Origin: JBEKTW01 sp049515655
GTDB lineage: Bacteria > Bacteroidota > Ignavibacteria > UBA10030 > SZUA-254
Length of the DNA: 64,000 nucleotides
Direction of reading: 5' to 3'
Assembly (NCBI GenBank): GCA_049515655.1
Contig: JBEKTW010000009.1
Coordinates: 60,399-124,398, forward strand
Shown here: in pieces, positions 43,555 through 51,629 of the stretch
How the letters are laid out: each line of letters opens with the position of its first letter
How positions within the stretch are numbered: position 1 is the first letter of the stretch
Program-made: the position numbers and the translations under genes
Notes under the pieces: generated by a model
What the model saw: only the letters and a program-made list of their open reading frames with translations
The model's database searches: none
Told to the model about the DNA's origin: nothing

Positions 43555-45787
43555 ATTGGAATTTCTGTACTTCTTCGGAATTCGGGCCCACCATGATCGT
43601 ATAAGTCCCTGGCTCGGTCACGGGGCGCATTTCTTCGTTATAGAAAGATAACTGATCGGGAGTAATAGCAAACTCAACCGGTTTTCGTTCACCCGGTTCG
43701 AGATGGATCCTGAGGAAACCTTTCAATTCCTTCACGGGCCGGGTAATTGAGGCAACTTCGTCATGAATGTAAATTTGAACGACCTCATCACCGGAGCGAT
43801 CGCCGGCATTGGATACCGTGACGGTGCCCCGCAGCGTATCATGCATGCCGATGGATTGCTTTTCCATGTTGAGCGGGCCATATTCAAACCGTGTGTAGCT
43901 CAGTCCGTATCCGAAAGGAAAAAGAGGGGAGTTGGGGACATCAAGATACTTCGATGTGTACTTCTCTTCACTGGCCGGCCTGCCGGTATTTTTATGGTTG
44001 TAATACAATGGGATCTGCCCGGTGCTGCGGGGAAAAGTGGTCACAAGCTTGCCGCCCGGATTGACTGCGCCGAACACCACATCGGCAGCGGCATTCCCTG
44101 CTTCAACGCCGGCAAACCATGTCTCAAGAATTGCGGGGATGTGTTCGGCTTCCCATGCAAGCGTGAGCGGTCGTCCGTTCATCAGGATCAGCACAATTGG
44201 TTTGCCTGTGGATGAGAGACGCTCAAGCAGGGCACGCTGTACAGCGGGCAGGCCGATATCGGAACGGCTGGCGGCTTCGCCGCTCATTTCTTCATGCTCG
44301 CCCGCAACGACGACCACGACATCGGACTGCCCCGCGACGCGCAGCGCTTCACCAAAGCCGCTTGAATCAACAAAGGTGCTATCGTACCCCTGCGCGTAGA
44401 GGAAGTTCGCTCCGGACAACTGCGCATGCAAACCATCAAAGACCGTGACGACATCCTCCGGCCTCCCCTTGCAATGCCACGGTCCCAGCGGATCGCGATG
44501 GCTCCGGGCCAGCCAGCCGACAATAGCGATCGTACCTGAAGTGTGATTGAGGGGGAGAAGATGATTTTGATTTTTCAGCAGCACCATTGACTCGGCCGCA
44601 TATTTTCGTGCAAACGCACGATGTGCCGGGTCGGTGACCGTTGTCTTTTCCCGGTCTTCCTGACAATTTTTGTACGGGGAATCAAAAAGTCCCAGCCAGT
44701 ATTTCATGCGGAGAACCCTGCGTACAGCTTCATCGAGAACAGCCATAGAGATCGCACCGTTGCGAACGAGATCCGGGAGATTCTCTCTATATATACCGCT
44801 CATCATATCCATATCGATCCCGGCAGTGAGGGCTTTTTGGCCTGCATCGGCGCTGTTTCCGGCAATTCCGTGCTTTTGAAGCTCTTCAATTGCAGTCCAA
44901 TCACTGACGACAAACCCTTCGAATTTCCATTCATCCCGGAGAACTGTAGCCAGCAGCCAGGGGTTCGCCGTGCTGGGTACGCCCGCGATTTCGTTGAACG
45001 AGCTCATGACAGAGCCCGCTCCGGCCTTCACGGCTGCCCGATATGGAGGAAGGTACACTTCGCGCAGGGTGCGTTCCGAAATGTCCACCGTGTTGTAGTC
45101 CCTGCCTGCTTCGGCGCCTCCGTACGCGGCAAAGTGTTTTACACAGGCAAGGATCGCGGTCGAATCAAGGATGTTGTCCGTTTGGAATCCTTTTACCCGC
45201 GCCGCGGCCATGATGCACCCGAGGTAGGGATCTTCGCCCGATCCTTCCGCGATCCTCCCCCACCGCGGATCGCGTGCGATATCGACCATCGGCGCAAATG
45301 TCCAGTTGATGCCGCACGCCGACGCTTCCGTCGCGGCGATTCGCGCAGACTGCTGTACTGCAACCGGATCCCAGGTGCACGCTTCGCCCAGCGGTATCGG
45401 AACAACGGTCCGGTAACCATGAATGACGTCCAGTCCGAAGATCAGCGGGATGTGGAGCCGGGATTCCTCGACGGCAATCTTTTGAATTTTTCTCACCGCT
45501 GAAGCGCCGGTCACATTCAGGAACGATCCAACGTCACCCCGTTTGACGCGCTCATGCTCTTCCTTTGTCAGGACCCGGTCATTGTTCTTTTCATCCCACG
45601 ACGCCGTCTTCTGGTTGAGCTGGCCGAGTTTTTCTTCGACCGTCATGATGGAAAGAAGCGAATCGATTCGTTTTTCGATGACGCGGTTGCGCATCATGTT
45701 CGGTCCGCCGGCAGCAAGCGCCATCAGGGTGGAAAGGATCAGTGAAACCGCCGTAGAGACTGCAACACTCAAAGAATTCTTCTGCAT
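43535..45787 (-). CDS. GH3 beta-glucosidase
   Basis: 750 residues with signal peptide (SLSVAVSTAVSLILSTLMALAAG), BglX-like. The N-terminal TIM barrel shows EKLGQLNQ, FAPMVDIARDPRWGR, GEDPYL, CVKHFAAYGG (Lys-His-Phe motif) and the nucleophile Asp296 in FEGFVVSDW. The second domain holds LLKNQNHLLPL and the DVVVVVAGEHEEMSGE segment where the acid/base residue lies. A fibronectin-like C-terminal domain ends it. It would release glucose from the non-reducing end of short beta-glucans in the periplasm. GH3 enzymes accompany GH94 in known beta-1,2-glucan loci (Listeria). Confidence 0.95.
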   Translation of the reverse strand: MQKNSLSVAVSTAVSLILSTLMALAAGGPNMMRNRVIEKRIDSLLSIMTVEEKLGQLNQKTASWDEKNNDRVLTKEEHERVKRGDVGSFLNVTGASAVRKIQKIAVEESRLHIPLIFGLDVIHGYRTVVPIPLGEACTWDPVAVQQSARIAATEASACGINWTFAPMVDIARDPRWGRIAEGSGEDPYLGCIMAAARVKGFQTDNILDSTAILACVKHFAAYGGAEAGRDYNTVDISERTLREVYLPPYRAAVKAGAGSVMSSFNEIAGVPSTANPWLLATVLRDEWKFEGFVVSDWTAIEELQKHGIAGNSADAGQKALTAGIDMDMMSGIYRENLPDLVRNGAISMAVLDEAVRRVLRMKYWLGLFDSPYKNCQEDREKTTVTDPAHRAFARKYAAESMVLLKNQNHLLPLNHTSGTIAIVGWLARSHRDPLGPWHCKGRPEDVVTVFDGLHAQLSGANFLYAQGYDSTFVDSSGFGEALRVAGQSDVVVVVAGEHEEMSGEAASRSDIGLPAVQRALLERLSSTGKPIVLILMNGRPLTLAWEAEHIPAILETWFAGVEAGNAAADVVFGAVNPGGKLVTTFPRSTGQIPLYYNHKNTGRPASEEKYTSKYLDVPNSPLFPFGYGLSYTRFEYGPLNMEKQSIGMHDTLRGTVTVSNAGDRSGDEVVQIYIHDEVASITRPVKELKGFLRIHLEPGERKPVEFAITPDQLSFYNEEMRPVTEPGTYTIMVGPNSEEVQKFQFELRAK

Positions 45788-45808
45788 ATGGCTTGATACA
45801 ATTGGGAA

Positions 45809-48478
45809 TTAATGCGGTGATGAGAACACATCGGGTAGTGCGTAATCAAGCAGATTCAACAAATACTGTTGGATCACCGGATCCGCGCGGCGGCTAAACA
45901 AGTCATTCGTATCAGGGCCGGATATCAAGCGGCCGCGGAGCTGAAGTCGTGAGATAATAACCTTCCCTTTGCCAAAGGGAATCTCCATGACAACCGGGGT
46001 TTTCAAATTCAACCCGCAACGGGCCAGCACCGCCGAACCGTCCGGCAGGACGACCTCATGTTCTGACACGGCTTCGCCGCCGTACGCTCCGTTAAACATC
46101 TTGAGATGGTCCGGCACAATATTCTTCCACAGCGGATGAGTGTGGTCTACGGCGAAAACATACGAATCATACCCGCCACGGTCGAGATCGTTTCGGGGCT
46201 CAATATTGATCATAAGTTCCGATAGAACCCTGAATGTCATTTTATTGACAACGCCGAATTCCGGTTCTATTATGATAAGAGTTTTACCATTAGCAACAAA
46301 GTTTGTCATCGCATCAACGGCGTGGCGATATTCGTCTGCTTGAAACAGGGCGTTCCCTTCGACAACCAGAATATCAGATCGACCAAAATCCGCTGCGTTC
46401 CACCTTATCGGATGGATCCCCTGGTGTTGAAGGAAACCGGTAATCTCCCCATCGCGGTCATTGACGGTAATCGACGCGCGCCGAAGTTGCACCGGCACAT
46501 CCGGCGTAGTGAAGACGTGTGCTATTTTTTGACTGAATGCAATTGCCATCGAACCGCCCTTCTGGTCATGGAGTTCCGCCCGGATCGCAAACGATCCCGG
46601 CGATTCGGGAAAGTTCAGAACGATCGGCTTGATATACCGGGAAACGGGAAAAATGGATATCTCTTCGGAAGATTGCGACACCCATTTGCCGCTAGAATCC
46701 ACGATGCCGTATCGTATGACCCCTTTGCTTTGCCGGGGAAGGTCGTTGAAGACAAACACGTTGAACACGCGACGCTGACCGGTAAAGAAATGCCGGTCCC
46801 AGATTTCCACACTCAGCCCGAACGGCGAGAATGCATTCTTTATTGCGCTGAGGATGTCCTTTACCTGTAAATCGCGAATGTCTGCGGTGAACCAGTTTCC
46901 GGTTGGACCGTTGCTGTTGCTCAAATATACGAAGGGTTGGATGGCATCGACCTCCATGCGGCGGAATAATTCAATCAATTCCTGCGCAAGGAACGATTGA
47001 CGGGCGACGACATCTTCGTTCGTGTAGAATGGGCCCAGCCATCGAGGAAGAACGTCTTTCATCATTGCTGTCGGCTCGTTGTTATTATCCGTCCACCACC
47101 AGAGGAATTCATTGACCATCGAGGGAGCGGGCGAATTCCGGATCTCTTCGAGCGAGCGCGAATGACCGAACGGGCGGTCAATAAGTACAGGACCGAGAGA
47201 ATAGATGTAGGGATGCTGCTCTGTGAAATCGACCGATTCCCATGGACGCGTTGGATCGAGTTGCTTCATGTGCGGGACAATGTGCTTTTGGACCGTCTCA
47301 TCGCTTGATTCATTCAGTGCATCCCAGATGATAATGCTCGGATGGTTCCAATTATCCTGAAGCCAGCGGGTGAACTCTTTTGCGATCTGATCCCTGGTGC
47401 CGGTGGTCGTCCAGAACTGCCATTCGTTTTGCATCAGCATGCCATACTCATCGGCGATATCATACCACCGGTCATACAGCTGGCCCAGATGATTACGGAA
47501 AGAATTGAAATGATGTTCCCGCGGAATATCGATCAACACCCTCCTGATCCACGCGGGATCCCACGGAAGCAGGCCGCGATCGGGGTCCGACAGAAAGCGG
47601 TGAAAGGCAATATTACCGCCCCGCAGCAGGACCCGCCGGCCATTGAGATAAAAATCGCCGCCGTTGCATTTGAACTCCCGCATGCCGAATCGCACCGTAT
47701 CCGTATCCTGCAGCCGGCCATCGGCTGCGAGGGCAAGCTCGAGCAGGTACAGGAACGGTGACTCCGGCGACCAGAGTTTCGTGTCACGAATTTCCTGATG
47801 GAATGAAACGGTACGGCTGCTTTGCGGCGGAACCAGGACACCCGTCTTTACCTCGTACGCGGAGACAGCGAGCGTCGTTTTTTCCAGAATATTCGAGGTG
47901 AAAAGAACCTCCCTCGCCACGGCGCTCTTGTTTTCGATTGTCACACGCACTTCGGCAGTAATTGAATCGATATGCGGAATCACCTGAACCAATTGGATGC
48001 GGGGATTGCCCGAGAGGATAAGAGATACATCGCCCCATATTCCCGGTATGAATGTTGCCCGCTCCGGGTCCTTCCCCACCGCGCTTTCCGGCGGAAGGGT
48101 ATGCTTCATTCCAATCCGCACGAACAGATGGTTCGGCCGGTCATAGCGGATGACATCGGAGCAATCGTACTCCTGGGAGGTATAGCAAGCAATATCGCCG
48201 CCGAGATGTTTCCCGTTCAACCATACCTCGGTGCCGAACATCGCCTGTTCGATTTTCAGGAATGCCGATTCGGATCGGGACTGCGGATCGAGGAAAAATG
48301 TCTTTTCGTACCAGTGGTAATCATATTCCCGCCAATCGTATCCCGGCTGCGCCGCATCGACGAGCGCGGGGACTGGGACGGCATGCTCAAAGAGTGACGG
48401 CGGTTCGCCGGCGCTGCCGGGGTGCAGGCCCCAGGATCCGTTGAGGGAAATAATCTTGCGCGATTCGGGAGATGACAT
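45809..48478 (-). CDS. GH2 family glycoside hydrolase
   Basis: 889 residues from ATG 48478, which shares bases with the stop of the short ORF upstream (TGATG). Sugar-binding domain (ISLNGSWGLHPG; WYEKTFFLDP; EQAMFGTEVWLNGKHLGG), immunoglobulin-like linker domain, then the TIM barrel: NGRRVLLRGGNIAFHRF, acid/base Glu390 in WDALNESSDE, nucleophile Glu457 in MVNEFLWWW. Length and motifs fit beta-galactosidase/beta-mannosidase/beta-glucuronidase-type GH2, and I cannot choose the sugar. There is no signal peptide, so it appears cytoplasmic unless exported by another route. This contrasts with the neighbouring exported glycosidases. Confidence 0.88.
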   Translation of the reverse strand: MSSPESRKIISLNGSWGLHPGSAGEPPSLFEHAVPVPALVDAAQPGYDWREYDYHWYEKTFFLDPQSRSESAFLKIEQAMFGTEVWLNGKHLGGDIACYTSQEYDCSDVIRYDRPNHLFVRIGMKHTLPPESAVGKDPERATFIPGIWGDVSLILSGNPRIQLVQVIPHIDSITAEVRVTIENKSAVAREVLFTSNILEKTTLAVSAYEVKTGVLVPPQSSRTVSFHQEIRDTKLWSPESPFLYLLELALAADGRLQDTDTVRFGMREFKCNGGDFYLNGRRVLLRGGNIAFHRFLSDPDRGLLPWDPAWIRRVLIDIPREHHFNSFRNHLGQLYDRWYDIADEYGMLMQNEWQFWTTTGTRDQIAKEFTRWLQDNWNHPSIIIWDALNESSDETVQKHIVPHMKQLDPTRPWESVDFTEQHPYIYSLGPVLIDRPFGHSRSLEEIRNSPAPSMVNEFLWWWTDNNNEPTAMMKDVLPRWLGPFYTNEDVVARQSFLAQELIELFRRMEVDAIQPFVYLSNSNGPTGNWFTADIRDLQVKDILSAIKNAFSPFGLSVEIWDRHFFTGQRRVFNVFVFNDLPRQSKGVIRYGIVDSSGKWVSQSSEEISIFPVSRYIKPIVLNFPESPGSFAIRAELHDQKGGSMAIAFSQKIAHVFTTPDVPVQLRRASITVNDRDGEITGFLQHQGIHPIRWNAADFGRSDILVVEGNALFQADEYRHAVDAMTNFVANGKTLIIIEPEFGVVNKMTFRVLSELMINIEPRNDLDRGGYDSYVFAVDHTHPLWKNIVPDHLKMFNGAYGGEAVSEHEVVLPDGSAVLARCGLNLKTPVVMEIPFGKGKVIISRLQLRGRLISGPDTNDLFSRRADPVIQQYLLNLLDYALPDVFSSPH

Positions 48479-48654
48479 CAAAAATGGACCACAATGGCGC
48501 ACGATACAATGGTTTTATCGACCGACGGGATCGGTTTCCAACTGGCCATGCTCTCAAAATCATCGAGAACTAACCCCTGAGCAGTGACCGCTGCCGGAAG
48601 AAGTATGCCGATACAGAGCAGAAGGACACAACCCTTTAAAGGATTGGCCCTCAT
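48478..48654 (-). pseudogene. Truncated secreted ORF (signal peptide plus start of a surface domain)
   Basis: 58 residues: a clean signal peptide (MRANPLKGCVLLLCIGILLPAAVTAQ) followed by GLVLDDFESMASWKPIP, a typical beginning of carbohydrate-binding or discoidin-like surface domains, and then VDKTIVSCAIVVHF and stop. A 33-residue mature part is too short for such a domain, so the gene appears cut. It starts four bases after the GH144 stop and ends on the GH2 start codon, consistent with a deletion that joined it to the GH2 gene, or with a leader used only for coupling. Confidence 0.55.
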
Positions 48655-48658
48655 GATC

Positions 48659-50050
48659 TTATTTCGATAACCAACCGCCCGTGAAGCCGGCACGTTCGAG
48701 CCCGCGAACGATATACGGGCATTTTTTCATTAGATTCCAGATCAATTCGCTCCGGTAGTTTTCCAGCATAAGGGCAATCGGTCCCTGATCGATCCCCAGG
48801 TAATCCTGATCGTACCATCCTGTCTTGCCAGTCGCCAGCTGCCGGTAGGTGGGGTTGAATGCATCCACAAATCCATACTGTTTCCATATCAACGAATCAT
48901 ACCGGTTCCGGAACGCCTGCAGCGTGGGGATACATACCTCGGGAGCAAAGGGCACCGAACCTGCAACGGCAGTCGGTGCGATGGTGCCGTCATCGTTCGA
49001 CCAATCGATCGAGGCTCCGCGCGCCGCATATCCTTTAAATCGGCGGCTCACACCGTCGATGTTGACCGTCGCATCGCCCGGTCCGTCGCAAGCAGTGAAA
49101 CCCCAGATCGTATCGGCGTAATCAGCCCATCTTGCCGGATTCTCGATGGCGTATGCCTGTTGAGCGTAGGTGGCGCGGCGGGAGTTCTCGAAATAATCGA
49201 TCCCTTTCGCTTGCATGAACGAATCGCGGATTCCGCGGAAATCGATCCAGCAGTGTGAGTACTGATGGCCGAATAGCGGCGCGAAACTGATGAATTCCTG
49301 CCCGCGATATTTTGCCCACACGTATGTTTTCGTCCAGACATCCCAGACCGATGCGGGGACGGGATGCGTCGGCGAACCGAGGGCGAGGATATAGAGCACC
49401 ATTGCTTCATCGTACCCCTGCCAATGCTCGGGATGAAAACCGTGCTCAGGCGTCCAACCGAGCGCAATGCCCTGTTTATCCGCCATCGCCCAATCCCATT
49501 CCACTCTTTTATAGAGTGAATCCGCCAGGGAACGTATCGTCTTTTCCCCGGCATTTTCACCGTCGAAGTATGACATGCAGCAGAGGACGCCCGCCATGAG
49601 CCAGCCGGTGTCGATCGTCGACAGTTCGGAGTTCCATGTACGCTTCCCTTCGTTCATGGTAAGGAAATGGTAATAGAAACCTTTATAGCCGCTGCCCGAG
49701 GGTTGCCCGTCCTGGGGAAGGTTATACAGGTAACGCATCAAATGCAGGATATGGGCCGCCGCATCCTGCCGTGCGATCAAGCCGCGCTCAACGGCAATTG
49801 GGTAGGCTGTCATGCCAAAACCAACCGCTGCGATGCTCGACGGGGAATACGAGGCGGGCCATCGATCGGGCATCAACCCCGTGGAAGGATTGCCGGTTTC
49901 GACAAAGTACTTTAATGCCCGCAGTTGGAGAGTATCGAGAAATGAATTCCAGCCGGACGGATCACCGTGCTTCGTTGGCTGCGACGCGCATTGGGTGGGC
50001 GCGCAAAACATCATGAGACCCGCGATTAACGCGGGAAGTATCCGTGTCAT
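48659..50050 (-). CDS. GH144-type endo-beta-1,2-glucanase-like protein (glycoamylase fold)
   Basis: 463 residues with signal peptide. (alpha/alpha)6 glycoamylase-type domain: RALKYFVETGNPSTGLMPDR, SSIAAVGFGMTAYPIAVERG, KGFYYHFL, NSELSTIDTGWLMAGVL, LYILALGSPTHPVPASVW, FAPLFGHQYSHCWIDFRGI, and APTAVAGSVPFAPEVCIPTL with QGPIALMLENYRS near the end. These are the motifs of the Pfam 'glycoamylase' group that includes GH144 beta-1,2-glucanases. It is about half identical to the next gene upstream but has no T9SS tag, so it is likely periplasmic or lipid-free soluble. Specificity is inferred from family and from GH94/GH3 neighbours. Confidence 0.85.
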   Translation of the reverse strand: MTRILPALIAGLMMFCAPTQCASQPTKHGDPSGWNSFLDTLQLRALKYFVETGNPSTGLMPDRWPASYSPSSIAAVGFGMTAYPIAVERGLIARQDAAAHILHLMRYLYNLPQDGQPSGSGYKGFYYHFLTMNEGKRTWNSELSTIDTGWLMAGVLCCMSYFDGENAGEKTIRSLADSLYKRVEWDWAMADKQGIALGWTPEHGFHPEHWQGYDEAMVLYILALGSPTHPVPASVWDVWTKTYVWAKYRGQEFISFAPLFGHQYSHCWIDFRGIRDSFMQAKGIDYFENSRRATYAQQAYAIENPARWADYADTIWGFTACDGPGDATVNIDGVSRRFKGYAARGASIDWSNDDGTIAPTAVAGSVPFAPEVCIPTLQAFRNRYDSLIWKQYGFVDAFNPTYRQLATGKTGWYDQDYLGIDQGPIALMLENYRSELIWNLMKKCPYIVRGLERAGFTGGWLSK

Positions 50051-50053
50051 GGC

Positions 50054-51628
50054 CTACCGAAGGATAAGCATTTTTTTTGTCACATGCGTGCGCCCGGCAT
50101 CGAGCCGGTAGAAGTATATCCCGCTCGCCATTCCCTCCACCTTCCACTGTACCGTATATTCACCCGGCCCCTTTACCTCGTTCACCAATATGGCCACCTC
50201 TCTGCCGAGCACGTCGTAGACCTTCAACGACACGAATCCGAAATTGGCAATCCGAAATTCGAAATCGGTTGTCGGATTGATAGGATTGGGATAGTTCTGG
50301 AACAGGACAACAGTCCGCGGCACTGCGGCCGGATCATTTTCAACGGAATTGATATGCTGAAATCCTGCCCGCTGGAGGCCGCGCTGAATATCGGCATTTT
50401 GCATATAGCGGTTCCACACCGACTGCGTCCGATAATTTTCAATCATAATAACGATCGGGCCTTCATCGATGCCGATGACGTCGGTATCCCACCAGTTGCG
50501 GGAAATATTGAATGCATCCCGGAAGCCGTACTTCATCCACAGGTTTGCACGATATGTGTTATACATATTCCGCATCGCCGGGATGACGACTTCGGGGGCA
50601 AACGGCAGCGAACCGCATGCAGCCGTGGGACTAATCGTGCCGTCGTCGTTCTGATCCGGCGGTGCTCCACGCGCATTGTAACCGTCAGGACCGTCGGAAG
50701 CGGTGAGTCCCCACAGGCTGTCGCTGTAACCGGCGTAGCCGCCGGGATTGGCGATACAATATGCCCGCTGCGCCAGCGTTGCGCGCCGGGAATTCTCAAA
50801 ATAGGTGATCCCCTTCCCGCTCATATACGTATCGGCGATATCCCGGAAATCGACCCAGCAATGAGAGTACTGGTGGCCGAACAACGGTGGAAATACGACG
50901 TAAGAAAAGTTGTAATAGGTACTCCAGGCATAGCCGCCCGTCCAGGCCTGCCAGACGCTGGCCGGAACCGTATGGGTGGGCGAACCGAGGGCGAGAATGT
51001 ACATAATCATCGCTTCGCAGTAGCCGGTCCACACGCCATAGCCGCCGAATTGCGTTCCCGGATTCCATCCCATCAAGATGCCGGGATTGAGGTTTCTCAT
51101 CCAGTTCCAATCGACGCGGTAATAAATCGAATCGGCAAGAGCGCGTACGACCCCGTCGAGAGAATCGGCAGAGGAAAAATACTGTTTCGCATCGATAATG
51201 CCCGCAAGCAGGAGGCCGGAATCGATGGATGACAGCTCGGAATCGCCGTCACGGGTGGCGGTGTTCATATCGAGAAAATGATAATAGAATCCCTTGTACC
51301 CGATAATACCGCTCGAAGAGGAACCTTGCGGGCCGTTCCAAAATGTTTTTAATGTCGTCAGCACCCGGTCGCGGCCCGCCTGGCGCGTGATCCAACCGTG
51401 ATCAATGCCGATGCAGATCGATGTCAAGCCGAAACCGACCGATGCGATGCTGCACGCGGAGCCCGACGTATTGCGATCCTTGATCAGGCCGTTGTACGGA
51501 TTTGCTTCGTCCCAGAAAAAATTAAATGATGCATGCTGCACGGTGTCGAGAAGGGTATCGACCGTTTGGGCCCGGGCAGCCGCAACGGCGAATAGTACAA
51601 GGAGGATAAGAAAATAATGGCGTTTCAT
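50054..51628 (-). CDS. GH144-type endo-beta-1,2-glucanase-like protein with T9SS sorting domain
   Basis: 524 residues: signal peptide (HYFLILLVLFAVAAARA), a GH144-type domain (about 20-430) with ASFNFFWDEANPYNGLIKDR, SIASVGFGLTSICIGIDHG, KGFYYHFLDMNTATRDGDSE, LALGSPTHTVPASVW and PPLFGHQYSHCWVDFRDI, then a C-terminal sorting domain (about 440-524) with FQNYPNPINPTTDFEF, VSLKVYDVLGREVAIL and SGIYFYRLDAG ending KKMLILR. The tag predicts export by the type IX system and attachment at the cell surface, where it would cut polymeric beta-1,2-glucan before uptake. One base separates it from GH94. Confidence 0.88.
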   Translation of the reverse strand: MKRHYFLILLVLFAVAAARAQTVDTLLDTVQHASFNFFWDEANPYNGLIKDRNTSGSACSIASVGFGLTSICIGIDHGWITRQAGRDRVLTTLKTFWNGPQGSSSSGIIGYKGFYYHFLDMNTATRDGDSELSSIDSGLLLAGIIDAKQYFSSADSLDGVVRALADSIYYRVDWNWMRNLNPGILMGWNPGTQFGGYGVWTGYCEAMIMYILALGSPTHTVPASVWQAWTGGYAWSTYYNFSYVVFPPLFGHQYSHCWVDFRDIADTYMSGKGITYFENSRRATLAQRAYCIANPGGYAGYSDSLWGLTASDGPDGYNARGAPPDQNDDGTISPTAACGSLPFAPEVVIPAMRNMYNTYRANLWMKYGFRDAFNISRNWWDTDVIGIDEGPIVIMIENYRTQSVWNRYMQNADIQRGLQRAGFQHINSVENDPAAVPRTVVLFQNYPNPINPTTDFEFRIANFGFVSLKVYDVLGREVAILVNEVKGPGEYTVQWKVEGMASGIYFYRLDAGRTHVTKKMLILR

Positions 51629-51629
51629 G

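Noticed and set aside
50084..51232. Long plus-strand open frame opposite the T9SS-tagged GH144 gene
   Set aside because: It lies antisense to a well-supported enzyme gene and its translation is Arg/His/Pro/Ile-rich shadow sequence without domains.
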